Positions 8,783-17,696 are shown, numbered from the stretch's first letter. The stretch: DNA of 64,000 nt from CAVTQZ01 sp963737015 (GCA_963737015.1 CAVTQZ010000001.1:186001-250000); one strand, 5' to 3'. Notes: a model not told the origin generated them from the sequence alone. Numbers and translations are program-made.

Positions 8783-8810
8783 TCATTCCATGAGACTCAT
8801 TCCATGAGAC
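8783..8810 (+). repeat. Perfect tandem duplication of 14 bases over the lipoprotein start
   Basis: TCATTCCATGAGAC is present twice in direct succession (8783-8796, 8797-8810). Each copy contains an ATG, but 14 is not a multiple of three, so only the second ATG (8804) opens the lipoprotein frame. Each copy also holds a small TCAT/ATGA inverted repeat. It looks like a recent slippage duplication. Confidence 0.75.
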
Positions 8811-9298
8811 CCGAGCCGACGCACACCTCGTCCGCAACGAGACCATTCGTACTTGCCGTGTGTGCGGTGATCGGTCTCGCGGGTGGCGGTCTCTCCTTGG
8901 GGGCATGCTCATCGCCTTCTCGAACCCAACCGACGACGACTCTCGTTCACCGTCCGCAAGGATCACCGGGCACGACCACCTCGACTGCGCCCGCGCTGCC
9001 TTCGGCTCCACAACCTACGGCGGAAGAAGCGGCAAACGCCTTGGTCTCCGCTTGGGCGACGGGAAACAGGGCCGCAGCCATGTCCGTGGCTACCCAGCAG
9101 GCAGTAGGGACTCTGTTCGGGGCCGCTTACAGGGCGGGATTGGCGGTCAATCGGGGCTGTAGCACCGGATTCGTCCCGGTGACCTGCACGTTCGGTCCTC
9201 CGGGCGGGGCTGATCCCAACGATCCAATTTATTCGCTGAGTGTCACGACGACACTCCAAAACCGGTGGTACGTCGCTTCTGTTCAGATAGAAGGATGA
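8804..9298 (+). CDS. Small secreted lipoprotein of unknown function
   Basis: 164 residues from ATG 8804. A signal peptide with hydrophobic core (FVLAVCAVIGLAGGGL) ends in the lipobox LGAC, so the mature protein should start at Cys and be lipid-anchored outside the membrane. A Thr/Ser/Pro-rich linker follows, then a ~90-residue globular part beginning PTAEEAANALVSAWATGNRAAAMSVA. That pattern resembles the NTF2/SnoaL-like or DUF4878-like domains of actinobacterial lipoproteins. Two Cys (GCSTGFVPVTC) may form a disulfide. No function assigned. Confidence 0.8.
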   Translation: MRPEPTHTSSATRPFVLAVCAVIGLAGGGLSLGACSSPSRTQPTTTLVHRPQGSPGTTTSTAPALPSAPQPTAEEAANALVSAWATGNRAAAMSVATQQAVGTLFGAAYRAGLAVNRGCSTGFVPVTCTFGPPGGADPNDPIYSLSVTTTLQNRWYVASVQIEG

Positions 9299-9348
9299 CT
9301 CTCGGAGCCGAGCTGACGCCAGATGCTTAACCGTGCTCGTCACCAGCA

Positions 9349-9828
9349 ATGTCAGTAGTGCGGCTAATTCTGGTGCGACATGGCCATGCAGGCCGCAAAG
9401 AGCAGTGGGACAAGCCGGACGAGCTGAGGCCCTTGACCATTCGCGGACTGAGACAGGCAAAGCGCCTTGTGGGAACCATCGCTCCGCTGCAACCGAGCCA
9501 GATCATCTCTAGTCCGCACCTGCGGTGCATCCAGACGGTCGAACCTCTGAGCTCGACCACGGGGTTGCCGATCGAGAGGTCGCCCGCCCTCGCTCCCGAT
9601 GCTCCCGATGCGGCGATGAGTCTGGTCAGAAAGCTGAGCGCGACAGGCGAACAAAGCGGGGTCGTGTTGTGCACCCACGGTGAGATCATGGGCAGTCTGC
9701 TCAAGGAAATGGCCACTGAGAACGGTGTCGAGCTCGAGCGTCGACCACCGGGATTGAAGGGATGCACCTGGCTGCTCGACTTCGAAGAAGGAGCCCTTCG
9801 CACAGCCCTTTATGTTCCTCCGCGATGA
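9349..9828 (+). CDS. Histidine phosphatase family protein (SixA-like)
   Basis: 159 residues. The RHG motif (R10-H11-G12; H11 would carry the phosphate), a second Arg in SSPHLRC near residue 59, and the second catalytic His in CTHGEI (H110) are all present. The length and compact form match SixA, which removes phosphate from phosphohistidine proteins, but related small phosphatases act on nucleotides or sugars. No clear ribosome binding site precedes the ATG. Convergent with the YdcF-like gene, three bases apart. Confidence 0.85.
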   Translation: MSVVRLILVRHGHAGRKEQWDKPDELRPLTIRGLRQAKRLVGTIAPLQPSQIISSPHLRCIQTVEPLSSTTGLPIERSPALAPDAPDAAMSLVRKLSATGEQSGVVLCTHGEIMGSLLKEMATENGVELERRPPGLKGCTWLLDFEEGALRTALYVPPR

Positions 9829-9831
9829 CCT

Positions 9832-10371
9832 TCAGCAGTTGGTCTTGACGAAGAGCGCTTTGAAAAGCGCTGCCCATTCGTATGCGACGCGGGTGATCAG
9901 CTGAGAGGCTCGGACACTTGCGGGCACCATGACGAGTTTCGCGCTCGTGCACCGTTTGAACAGAAGCCTGGCTCGGGTCACCTGGGTTCGAGTTGAAACT
10001 ACCATCAGGCGGTGCCAATGACGAAGCTTGACGAGTCTCGTCACATACTCGGCCTCTCCTCTTGTGTCGATCGGATTTGGTTCGAAGCACACGACGGTGA
10101 CATTCCGCGGTGCCTTCAGGCACGGGGCCGGCGGGTCGCCACCCAGGGAGAGGACTGCGACCCGGGCGTATCCGTCGGCGGACAGGGAGAGGGCCTTCTT
10201 GGCGTTCAACTGCGGCGGGTTGCCTGCGAGCGCCACGATTGCATCGACGTGGACAGGTGAATCGGTCGGAGGCCAAACAAACAGTCGTGTTGTGAAGCCA
10301 AGTAACAAAGCGATGATGAACCCGAGCACACCGATCAGCCGAGTGAGCTTCCGCGAAGGAACTAGCCGCAA
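9832..10371 (-). CDS. YdcF/DUF218-like membrane-anchored protein
   Basis: 179 residues with one N-terminal membrane helix (about 11-31), then a DUF218-type domain: DAIVALAGNP, the GDPPAPC segment, a TRGEAEYV motif (the conserved T-x-x-E/N-A segment of YdcF proteins) and VVSTRTQVTRARLLF. Family members include ElyC/SanA and YdcF and are tied to envelope or lipid-carrier metabolism. Nine bases downstream of the GT-C-like gene, so probably cotranscribed. Exact role unknown. Confidence 0.75.
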   Translation of the reverse strand: MRLVPSRKLTRLIGVLGFIIALLLGFTTRLFVWPPTDSPVHVDAIVALAGNPPQLNAKKALSLSADGYARVAVLSLGGDPPAPCLKAPRNVTVVCFEPNPIDTRGEAEYVTRLVKLRHWHRLMVVSTRTQVTRARLLFKRCTSAKLVMVPASVRASQLITRVAYEWAALFKALFVKTNC

Positions 10372-10380
10372 GAGCTCAAT

Positions 10381-11763
10381 CTATTGCTCAGTCGGAGCGC
10401 TTCGGTGTATTACCGCTGCGGGCAAAGCGAATGCGACCTCGAGCATCGCGATTGTCAGAACGGCAAGCCTGACCTCCACGTCGCCCTCGAGTATGTGCCT
10501 TGTGACCTCCTGTCCGTCGCCATGCCACGCCATGAGCATCGCGATGAGACCGAAGATGCCGACGCCCACCAGCAGCCTGCGAGCTGGATCACCCCTTCGG
10601 TGGCGGCGGATCGCGAGAGCGCACGCGAACACGGCGGCTGCCAAGACCACGAATCTGTTCGGAACGAAGATGTCTTCCAATTCGGAGAGCGAGCGCGCCC
10701 TCGAGCCATATGAGAGCAGGTTCCCCGAAGCATTGTTGAAGGTGAGTGGCGGCCTTGCGAAGGGAGCCCGAAAGTCGTACGCGGGATGCGTCAACAGGTA
10801 CAGGAGGTAGGTCGATTCGCCGTGGGAGGCCATCCATTCGCGGAGGTCTCGCCAGGATCTTTCATCGAGTGGCGGGACAACGACCGGCGGTTCCACATGA
10901 GTTTTGGGGAGGGTGAGGGCCATCCGGTCGATGGCTGCTGTTTGTGGCATACCGTGTGAAGCGAACCACTGCACCCGGTTCGTGTAAGGAAAGACCCGGA
11001 CGACGAAGACGTCCTCCAGGTTCTTTTCATTGCGGTGCGAGACTGAGGCGGCCACCCCTGTCAACAAGGCGATGAGTAGGAAGATGTTTCCCACGAAGAA
11101 CCATCGCCGGGCTCTTTCGAATCCTGCACCGATCATCGTGAGGCGTCGGCCGGGACCATGAGCGGAAGCTCCGACCACGGCACATCCGATCGCGGTGAGC
11201 GCAGCGCCGTAGAGCGCCACCTCCAGGATGCTTGTATCGCGCAGTCCCGCGTATACGAGGAGTGCCAGTGCGAGTGCGATGAAGCGTGGGATCGTGAAGC
11301 GCCGTACGAGCCACAGGCCGCAACCCACCGAAACGGCGAGAAACGAGAGCGAAGGGCTCTCGGAAAGGACCGACCAGTCCCACTGGGCTATCAGGGGAGA
11401 CGCGGCGAACCCGAGGATCGCGGCAAAGACCACGAGACGCCGCCACCCCCTCGGCACGAAGGTGCCTATCGTCCACGCCAGGAAGACCCACGCAGCAGAG
11501 CCGATGATCCCTTCCACGATCGAGTAGGTGCCGTAGCTACCGCTGAGCTTGAGCAGGAGGGGAACGAGAGGTGGTCGGGAGCCGGTCCAGAGGGCCGCGC
11601 TGAGCCAAGCATGCCGGGACACCGCAAGGTAGTCCTCGCTGTCCTGCCACACGGCAGGGCTCCCGATGACCGTCTCGCCGATGCGGTAGCCGGCGAGGAG
11701 GAGTGCGGAAGCGACGGACGCGAGGATCCACCACCTCTCCCGAACCCACGCAAGTGCGCGCAC
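10381..11763 (-). CDS. Polytopic membrane protein, GT-C glycosyltransferase-like
   Basis: 460 residues with roughly ten hydrophobic segments. After the first helix comes an extracytoplasmic loop with an acidic motif (QDSEDYLA near residue 40), where GT-C enzymes place their catalytic Asp/Glu, followed by an SRPPLVPLLLKL segment seen in dolichyl-phosphate-mannose-type transferases. A ~110-residue soluble loop lies between the later helices. This suggests transfer of a lipid-linked sugar to an envelope component, but no specific family can be confirmed by eye. The YdcF-like neighbour supports an envelope role. Confidence 0.6.
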   Translation of the reverse strand: MRALAWVRERWWILASVASALLLAGYRIGETVIGSPAVWQDSEDYLAVSRHAWLSAALWTGSRPPLVPLLLKLSGSYGTYSIVEGIIGSAAWVFLAWTIGTFVPRGWRRLVVFAAILGFAASPLIAQWDWSVLSESPSLSFLAVSVGCGLWLVRRFTIPRFIALALALLVYAGLRDTSILEVALYGAALTAIGCAVVGASAHGPGRRLTMIGAGFERARRWFFVGNIFLLIALLTGVAASVSHRNEKNLEDVFVVRVFPYTNRVQWFASHGMPQTAAIDRMALTLPKTHVEPPVVVPPLDERSWRDLREWMASHGESTYLLYLLTHPAYDFRAPFARPPLTFNNASGNLLSYGSRARSLSELEDIFVPNRFVVLAAAVFACALAIRRHRRGDPARRLLVGVGIFGLIAMLMAWHGDGQEVTRHILEGDVEVRLAVLTIAMLEVAFALPAAVIHRSAPTEQ

Positions 11764-11815
11764 CAGAAATGCTCAGAGAAAGAGTTCGTTCAGTGCGTTG
11801 TCGTGTGCGTTCGGG

Positions 11816-12712
11816 TCACGTGAGGACGCGACGACGGAAGTTGCGTAGCCCCACGGTCAGAAAGACGGCGGCAAACCCCGCCACCACCGGATAGATCACG
11901 TAGAGGTGCATGTGGGGAAAGCCGGTGAACGCCGCCCGCATGCCCTCGTTCACGTAGATGAGGGGGTTTATGAGAACCAGCGTCTGCAGCCAGTGGAAGC
12001 CGCCGATCTTGACAGGCGACAGCGTGGTCCACCCGTAGTACGTACCGCCCAGGAATGTGATGGGCAGGATGATGAACCCGAACATGAGCCCTATGTTGCG
12101 CGGCTCGAAGCTGGTGCCGAGCACGAGGCCGAGGCCGGCCATGGCGATGCACGCGAGGGGCACCAGGGTGACGATGATCCACCAGTGGAGATCCAGATGC
12201 GCATGCACTCCGGCGGCATGGACGACGGAGGCGATGGGCAGAACGATGGCGGCAGAGATGAGGCCTTGAGCGGCGCCTGAGATGACCTTGGCCATTGCCA
12301 CCAGCCAGATGGGACACGGGGCCTGCACCCGGTCCTCGATCTCGCGGGTGAAGCCGAATTCCTGCGCCATGTTCAAGGCGATGGACTGCACACCCTGGAA
12401 CATGATCGAGATGCCCACCACCCCCGGAACCAACACCGTGGCGAAGGCCGATTCGGCCAGCGGGCCCTTGCCGCCGATGCCCTGTCCGATCTTCGGGAAG
12501 ACGTACAGAAAGACGAAGACCAAGAGGAAGGGTTGAATGATCGTTCGGAGCACGAATACCCACACGTCCTTGAGCAGCACCACCAGGTCACGCAGCAGTA
12601 GCGCCCCGAGCGCCGTGTAACTGGCGCTTACGACCGGGCGCAACCGCACCTCGATGTGGCGATCCGGCGGTTCGTCCGCTGTCGGTGTCCTGACGACTTC
12701 GGAGACGGCCAT
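11816..12712 (-). CDS. ABC-2 type transporter permease (DrrB-like)
   Basis: 298 residues, start ATG at 12712 sharing one base with the stop of the ATPase gene (TGATG). Six membrane helices; the features LLRDLVVLLKD, TIIQPFLLVFVFLYVF, VPGVVGISIMFQGVQSIA, EFGFTREIEDRVQAP (coupling helix after helix 2) and LPITFLGGTYYGW are those of DrrB/YadH-type permeases. Together with the adjacent DrrA-like ATPase it should form an exporter of a drug, lipid or polyketide. Confidence 0.9.
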   Translation of the reverse strand: MAVSEVVRTPTADEPPDRHIEVRLRPVVSASYTALGALLLRDLVVLLKDVWVFVLRTIIQPFLLVFVFLYVFPKIGQGIGGKGPLAESAFATVLVPGVVGISIMFQGVQSIALNMAQEFGFTREIEDRVQAPCPIWLVAMAKVISGAAQGLISAAIVLPIASVVHAAGVHAHLDLHWWIIVTLVPLACIAMAGLGLVLGTSFEPRNIGLMFGFIILPITFLGGTYYGWTTLSPVKIGGFHWLQTLVLINPLIYVNEGMRAAFTGFPHMHLYVIYPVVAGFAAVFLTVGLRNFRRRVLT

Positions 12713-13707
12713 CAGTCGCGAAGCTCCCTGCCGGTCAACGTGATGAAGACGGTCTCGAGGGTGGGCTCGGCGATCGAAAGGTCCACGATGTCGTATCCTT
12801 CGCGCTCCGCGACGAGGACGATCTGCGGAACCAGCCGGTGCCCGCCGCTCACATCCAGCTGGACGGTGCCGTCGGAGGCACGGGTACGGGCCACGCCTTC
12901 GACCTCCTCGGAGAGCATCTGGGCCAAGCGGTCGGAATCGCCGGTCGCGCGCACAGAGACGATGGTGTCGGCGCCGATGCCGCGCTTCAAGGCAGCCGGC
13001 GTGTCGAGCGCAAGGAACTTGCCGTGATCCATGATGGCTACACGGTCGCAGAGCTTGTCCGCTTCTTCCATGTAATGCGTTGTCAGAAGGATCGTCTGGC
13101 CCTCGCCGTTCAACTGCCGCAAGGTGTCCCATAGCGCCAGCCGGCTTTGGGGGTCGAGGCCTGCGGTGGGCTCGTCCAGGAAGAGCACGGCCGGACGGTG
13201 GAAGATCGCCCGAGCCACCATGAGACGCTGTGCCATTCCCCCGGACAGGGCGTACACCGAGGCCTTGGCCCACCTCTCCAGCTGGAACTGCTCGAGCAGC
13301 TGGTCAGCGGTGCGTCGTGAGAGGGCTGCGCCCATGCCGAACAGGCGACCGTGGAAGTAGAGGTTCTCCCAAACCGTGAGCTGACGGTCGAGCGTGTTCT
13401 GCTGGGACACGATGCCGCTCACCTGCTTCGCCAGGGCCGGATGTCCGATGACGTCCACTCCACCCACGTACGCCGCCCCCGACGTGGGAACCACGCGGGT
13501 CGTGAGCATGCCGGCAGTGGTGGTCTTGCCCGCTCCGTTCGGTCCGAGGAGTCCGAAGATCTCACCCCGCTGGATCGTGAGGTTGAGGCGGTCCACGGCC
13601 GGGACGTCCATCTGCGGATAGATCTTCGTGAGATCGACGGTCCGGATGACCTCGGCGTCGCCCGTTGCTCCGGTGTCCTCCACCAGCCTTTCTGCGGTCC
13701 TGCTCAT
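12712..13707 (-). CDS. ABC transporter ATP-binding protein (DrrA-like)
   Basis: 331 residues. Walker A GPNGAGKTT at 55-63, Q-loop GIVSQQNTLD, signature LSGGMAQRLMVARA, Walker B AVLFLDEPTAGLD and the H-loop TTHYMEEAD are all intact. The ~90-residue C-terminal extension ends in EPTLETVFITLTGREL, the conserved tail that in DrrA-type ATPases contacts the permease. Partner permease overlaps by one base. A cyclic-nucleotide-binding protein gene lies 74 bases upstream on the same strand. Confidence 0.93.
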   Translation of the reverse strand: MSRTAERLVEDTGATGDAEVIRTVDLTKIYPQMDVPAVDRLNLTIQRGEIFGLLGPNGAGKTTTAGMLTTRVVPTSGAAYVGGVDVIGHPALAKQVSGIVSQQNTLDRQLTVWENLYFHGRLFGMGAALSRRTADQLLEQFQLERWAKASVYALSGGMAQRLMVARAIFHRPAVLFLDEPTAGLDPQSRLALWDTLRQLNGEGQTILLTTHYMEEADKLCDRVAIMDHGKFLALDTPAALKRGIGADTIVSVRATGDSDRLAQMLSEEVEGVARTRASDGTVQLDVSGGHRLVPQIVLVAEREGYDIVDLSIAEPTLETVFITLTGRELRD

Positions 13708-13781
13708 CGGCCACCTTCGAGCCTGCTCCCGGACGGGGCCGTCCCGCCCGGGTCGAGGCTACGCGAAGGCGACCGACCCGA

Positions 13782-14210
13782 TCAGACCGCGGCCAGCTCG
13801 TTCGCCTGACGCAACCTGCGCGCGCTCACAGCCAGGATCTTGCGGGCGACAGTCGGGAAGCCCTCTAGCAGGACCTCGAACTCGGCCCGGTCGAGCACGA
13901 TCACCTCGACCTCCGAGTCCGCCACGACGGTGGCCGTGCGCCTTCCTCCGTCCAAAGCGGCGATCTCGCCGAAGAAGTCACCGGGTCCGAGTTCCTCCAC
14001 CGGCGTCCCGTCGACCAGGCAACTGGCCGTTCCGCTCAACACTATGAATACCTGATCGTCGCGCATTCCCTGCTTCACGAGCGCGTGGGCAGGAGGAACT
14101 TTGATGCGCAGTCCCAAGCTGGAGATCTGTCGCAGGTTCTTTTCACTGCAATCGGCGAACAGCCAGAAACGGCTGAGGTCGCTCTGTTGTTTCCTGCGGA
14201 CGAGTCCCAT
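13782..14210 (-). CDS. Stand-alone cyclic nucleotide-binding domain protein
   Basis: 142 residues from the ATG at 14210, which is preceded by GGAGGTGAG. The whole protein is a Crp-type cNMP-binding beta roll (VPPAHALVKQGMRDDQVFIVLSG onward), with the phosphate-binding cassette FFGEIAALDGGRRTATV including the key Glu and Arg. There is no DNA-binding winged helix: the sequence ends after the C-helix. It may sense cAMP/cGMP and act through protein contacts. A paralogue lies at 46004-46447. Confidence 0.85.
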   Translation of the reverse strand: MGLVRRKQQSDLSRFWLFADCSEKNLRQISSLGLRIKVPPAHALVKQGMRDDQVFIVLSGTASCLVDGTPVEELGPGDFFGEIAALDGGRRTATVVADSEVEVIVLDRAEFEVLLEGFPTVARKILAVSARRLRQANELAAV

Positions 14211-14323
14211 CCTCACCTCCGGTTCGCCTTCATCCGACAAGCAGCATATGGATTCGTCTCGCGGCGCGAACGTATTAGGCGATGAACGTTGAGCGAACCG
14301 TTCATGAACTGCCGGTGAAACCC

Positions 14324-15136
14324 CTAGTGGTAGACCCAGACCTCGGTCCCGATCGGAGCGACATTGTTGGACCAGATCCAGTTGATCGCTTCGTTGCTGA
14401 CACGGACACAACCGTGTGACACGGGATAGGGCGGGACGTATGAGTCACCGTGGATGGCGAACCCGGAGTAGAAGAACTTCGGACGCCAGAGCTGTCCCAG
14501 GTGATCGGTCACCATGCCGTCGACCTGGCGGGATATGTGGAAGGTTCCGGCCGGCGTGATCGCGAGGTAACTCACACCCTGATCCGTGTAGCGGTAACCG
14601 CCGCCGGTGGATGTGTTCAGCACGTAGTCGAGTTTCCCGTTGGAGACGACCATTATCAGATCGCTCGTGAGGTTCACCTCGATCACGTTTCCCGAAGTGC
14701 TCTTCGGATGGGGCAGGACACCTTGAGCGAGCGCCGCAGCCGTATTGGGGCCCACGATCCCGTCGCGGCTCAGGTTGGCTGCCTTCTGGAGTGCGTAGAC
14801 GGCCTGTTGCGTGCTGTCACCGAACTTGCCGTCGGGGGTGGCGACCCAGTACCCGAGTGCCGAGAGACGTTGTTGGAGCGCGAGCACGGCGGGACCGCTC
14901 GCGCCAGGGCCGATCTTTCCCGACTGTCGAAACGCAGGCACCGTCGTCGTGGTGGTCGTTGTGGTGGTCGTTGTGGGACCCGACGTGGAGGTGGTCGACC
15001 TGTGTGAGAGCTTCCTGGCGCTCGCCGCTGAAGAACCAGAGCCCCTGTGTGCAGGACTACACGCGGTCAACGACAAGGCGCCCACGAAGACACAAGCAAG
15101 TCCGAGCAGAGGAACCGATCGTCTCGTCACCGTCAT
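14324..15136 (-). CDS. L,D-transpeptidase lipoprotein with peptidoglycan-binding domain
   Basis: 270 residues. The signal peptide ends in lipobox LTAC (C26). A Ser/Thr-rich linker follows, including an eleven-threonine run near 55-65. A PG_binding_1 domain (about 76-140; LQQRLSALGYWV, FGDSTQQAVYALQ) precedes a YkuD catalytic domain (about 150-270). The catalytic motif is H229 ... S240-H241-G242-C243-V244-R245, with Cys243 as nucleophile. It should make 3-3 cross-links in peptidoglycan or attach proteins to it, outside the membrane. Its ATG directly follows the RtcB stop codon, so it is probably cotranscribed with the RNA-ligase genes. Confidence 0.93.
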   Translation of the reverse strand: MTVTRRSVPLLGLACVFVGALSLTACSPAHRGSGSSAASARKLSHRSTTSTSGPTTTTTTTTTTTVPAFRQSGKIGPGASGPAVLALQQRLSALGYWVATPDGKFGDSTQQAVYALQKAANLSRDGIVGPNTAAALAQGVLPHPKSTSGNVIEVNLTSDLIMVVSNGKLDYVLNTSTGGGYRYTDQGVSYLAITPAGTFHISRQVDGMVTDHLGQLWRPKFFYSGFAIHGDSYVPPYPVSHGCVRVSNEAINWIWSNNVAPIGTEVWVYH

Positions 15137-16563
15137 TCAGCCCTTTATGACCCCGACGGGCCGGAGACGTGCGACCTTCTTTGCGAGCCCGGCTCGCTCG
15201 CAGATGTCCACCACCTCGTCCACGTCCTTGTATGCCTCAGGTGCTTCTTCCGCAAGGCCACGCATCGAAGCTGCACGCACCGCCACGCCTTGTCTGTCCA
15301 ATTGCCTGCGCAGCTCGGATCCCTCGACCTGTCTGGTCGCAGCGTGCCGGCTCATCGTCCTGCCGGCGCCGTGACAGGTGGAGAAGAAGGCACCACCCGG
15401 CTCGCTCCCGACGAGCACGTGGGAAGCGGTTCCCATCGAACCCGGCACGAGCACGGGCTGGCCGCATTGCTTCAGGTCGTCGGGCAGGTCGGGGTGACCG
15501 GGGGGAAGCGCGCGCGTCGCGCCTTTTCGGTGCACGCATAGCAGACGTCGTTTGCCCATCACCTCATGTGACTCGAGCTTGGCGAGGTTGTGCGACACGT
15601 CGTAGAGAAGCTCGAGCCGTTCCGCGCCCGTCGTCCGCGAGAACGCCCCCCTCACGGCATGGGTGAGTGCCTGGCGGTTGGCCCGTCCGTAGTTGGCGGC
15701 TGCCGCCATCGCGGAGAGGTACGCGCTTCCTTCCTTCGACTCCACGGGCGTACACGCGAGCTGGCGGTCGGGGACGGTTATGCCGTAGCTCTCCATAGCG
15801 CCGAGCATCGTCCTCACATGGTCGGAGCAGATCTGATGACCCAGTCCCCGAGAACCGCTGTGGATCATCACGCACACTTGTCCGGGCCATATCCCGAGGT
15901 GCTTGGCGGTCGCTTCGTCTGTGACGCGGTCGACCACCTGAACCTCAAGGAAGTGGTTGCCCGAACCGAGGCTCCCGACCTGGCGCAGCCCCCTGTCGAG
16001 AGCTCGTTCACTCACAGCCGCGGGGTCGGCTCCGGAGATCGTGCCTCCGTCCTCGCAGCGCGAGACATCGGTCTCGACGCCGAGCCCATTTCGCACGGCG
16101 AGAGCTACTCCGCTGCGCAGGACCTCGTTCATCTCCGCTCGGTCCTTGATGCTCCAGATACCGCCGGACGCGAGACCCTTCGGGACCCGGCGGTCGAGCT
16201 CGTCCATGAGCTCTTCGAAGCGCGGCTTCAGATCAGTGAGCTCGAGCGGCGACAACAGGAGGCGCACGCCGCACGAGATGTCGAAGCCGACGCCTCCTGG
16301 GGACACCACACCGCCGTTCTCCACATCGGTCGCGGCGACGCCCCCGATCGGAAATCCGTAGCCCCAGTGGATGTCGGGCATCGCGTACGACGCATCTACG
16401 ATTCCAGGAAGGCTCGCCACGTTCACCACCTGTTCGAGCGACCGGTCTTCTCCGAGGCGGGGAGGAGCGCGGAGGAGGAGAACACCACCCCGGGCACGCG
16501 CATCGAGCCGAAGGGCGCGATCCGCCAGCGACCCTCGGACTCCTCTGCGAGCTCGAAGCTCAT
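15137..16563 (-). CDS. rtcB: RtcB-type RNA ligase, with an apparent -1 frameshift near the N-terminus
   Basis: RtcB joins RNA 2',3'-cyclic phosphate (or 3'-phosphate) ends to 5'-hydroxyl ends using GTP and Mn. Visible motifs: MPDIHWGYGFPIGG, the metal/Cys motif FDISCGVR, SLGSGNHFLEVQ, IHSGSRGLGHQ, YDVSHNLAK, the HRKGATRA segment and GSMGTASH, plus the C-terminal histidine of the guanylylated loop (CHGAGR). The N-terminal ~35 residues (ATG 16563: MSFELAEESEGRWRIAPFGS onward) are in a different frame. Adding one G to the run at 16459-16462 joins both parts into a normal 475-residue RtcB. As it stands, translation could start only at a GTG (16429), losing about 45 residues. The start overlaps the archease stop by four bases. 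Confidence 0.85.
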
Positions 16564-17028
16564 ACGTCTATGACGGCTCGGCATCTCCACGTGCCTTCCC
16601 GGTTGCTCATCTCGAGACCGTGGTAAGAGACGGCTTTCGGGACAGGGCCGATCAACTCGACGTCAGTCGCCGCGGCCACTTCGACCTGCCCGCTCACGAT
16701 CCGATCCTCCGACATACCCGTATCCCGCTCGTCTCTCCCACCGTCCCCGGCCATCACCTTCAGCCGGAATCGGAGGGGGACCAATGACAGGGTGTCGACC
16801 ATGTAGATCGCCTCTTCGAGGGCGGCGACGAGAAGGTCCGGATCGGTTCCGGCAGCGCGCGCTGAAGGGCAGTCTCGTGCTGACGTCGGCTTGGCGGGTG
16901 TCGGCGAAGACTTCGGTGAGCGCGCGGAGCGCTTCCTCGATGCACGACTCGCGGTCGGGACCCCAAGCTTCGAGGATGAGGTCCGCCGTATGTGAGGCGA
17001 GACGGTGTCCCCTCGTCCACGACGTCAC
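16560..17028 (-). CDS. Archease, RtcB activator, with an apparent +1 frameshift mid-gene
   Basis: Archease speeds RtcB guanylylation and multiple turnover. The N-terminal half (HRLASHTADLILEAWG, then ALRALTEVFADT) and the C-terminal half (TDPDLLVAALEEAIYMVDT, VELIGPVPKAVSYHG, WRCRAVIDV) are both convincing archease. They lie in different frames, and skipping one base in the alternating GC stretch near 16855-16861 joins them into ~155 residues. I took GTG 17028 as start; an ATG at 17076 is possible. The stop overlaps the rtcB ATG (ATGA), the canonical archease-rtcB arrangement. Confidence 0.75.
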
Positions 17029-17195
17029 CTCCGGACCCTTTCGCAAGCGAGCCCTCGTCGAACCGCAACTCGCCACGCGATCGGGCGATTGTACGGCGCG
17101 GCTTACGTCCAGAGCGCGCGCGCGCAGGAAAAGCCTTCGAGAGCGGGCGGCGACAGAGATACGCAGTGTGCCGCCGGGGCGTCGGCTGTGCCGGC

Positions 17196-17696
17196 TTAAC
17201 GCCTTCTGCCGGCAGTCTTCCTGGCCGCTGGACGGCGTGCAGGCGCAGCGCGCCTCGAGGTCTTCTTGGCGGTCGTCTTCTTGGCGGTCGTCTTCCTCGC
17301 GGTCGTCGAGGACTTCGACGCTGCTTTGCGAGTCGGTGCCGCGCTCATGGACCTCCCCGCGGACTTCACGGCGGCTTCGTCGGTCGGGAACGCGCCCCTC
17401 TTCAGCTTCGGTGCCTTGCCGGGCGCCATGACCGCGTCCTTGAAAGCCTTCACCGGTGTGATGCGCGCCTTCTTCGAAGCCTTGATCTGAATCGTCTCTC
17501 CTGTGGCGGGGTTGCGCCCCATGCGTGCCGGGCGGTCGACCTTGACGAATTTCGCGAATCCCGAGATCGCCACGGGCTCACCCTTCGACACGACTGCGGT
17601 GACCACGTCGGTGAACGACTCGAGGATCCCCGTGACGGTGCGGAGGTCCGTATCCGCCTGTACTGCGACTGCCTTGGCTAGCTCACGTTTGTTCAT
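17196..17696 (-). CDS. HU-family nucleoid protein with Lys/Ala/Arg-rich tail
   Basis: 166 residues from MNKRELAKAV (an ATG three codons upstream is also in frame). Residues 1-90 are a full HU fold: dimerising helices, GFAKFVKVDRPARMGRNPATGE (the DNA-intercalating arm with its Pro) and KASKKARITPVKAFKDAV. The last ~75 residues are a low-complexity basic tail rich in Lys, Ala, Arg and Thr, like the tail of mycobacterial HupB and related actinobacterial HU proteins. Such tails bind DNA non-specifically and compact the chromosome. Start of the minus-strand run that continues into archease-rtcB after a 167-base gap. Confidence 0.92.
   Translation of the reverse strand: MNKRELAKAVAVQADTDLRTVTGILESFTDVVTAVVSKGEPVAISGFAKFVKVDRPARMGRNPATGETIQIKASKKARITPVKAFKDAVMAPGKAPKLKRGAFPTDEAAVKSAGRSMSAAPTRKAASKSSTTARKTTAKKTTAKKTSRRAAPARRPAARKTAGRRR
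17261..17305 (-). repeat. Three tandem 15-base repeats in the HU tail
   Basis: On the plus strand the unit TCTTCTTGGCGGTCG occurs at 17261-17275 and 17276-17290, with a diverged third copy at 17291-17305. In frame they encode KTTAK/KKT-type units of the basic tail. A multiple-of-three unit allows tail length to change without breaking the gene. Confidence 0.8.

Noticed and set aside
14943..14980. GTGGTGGTC-rich microsatellite
   Set aside because: It simply encodes the threonine-rich linker of the L,D-transpeptidase; no CRISPR-like spacing.
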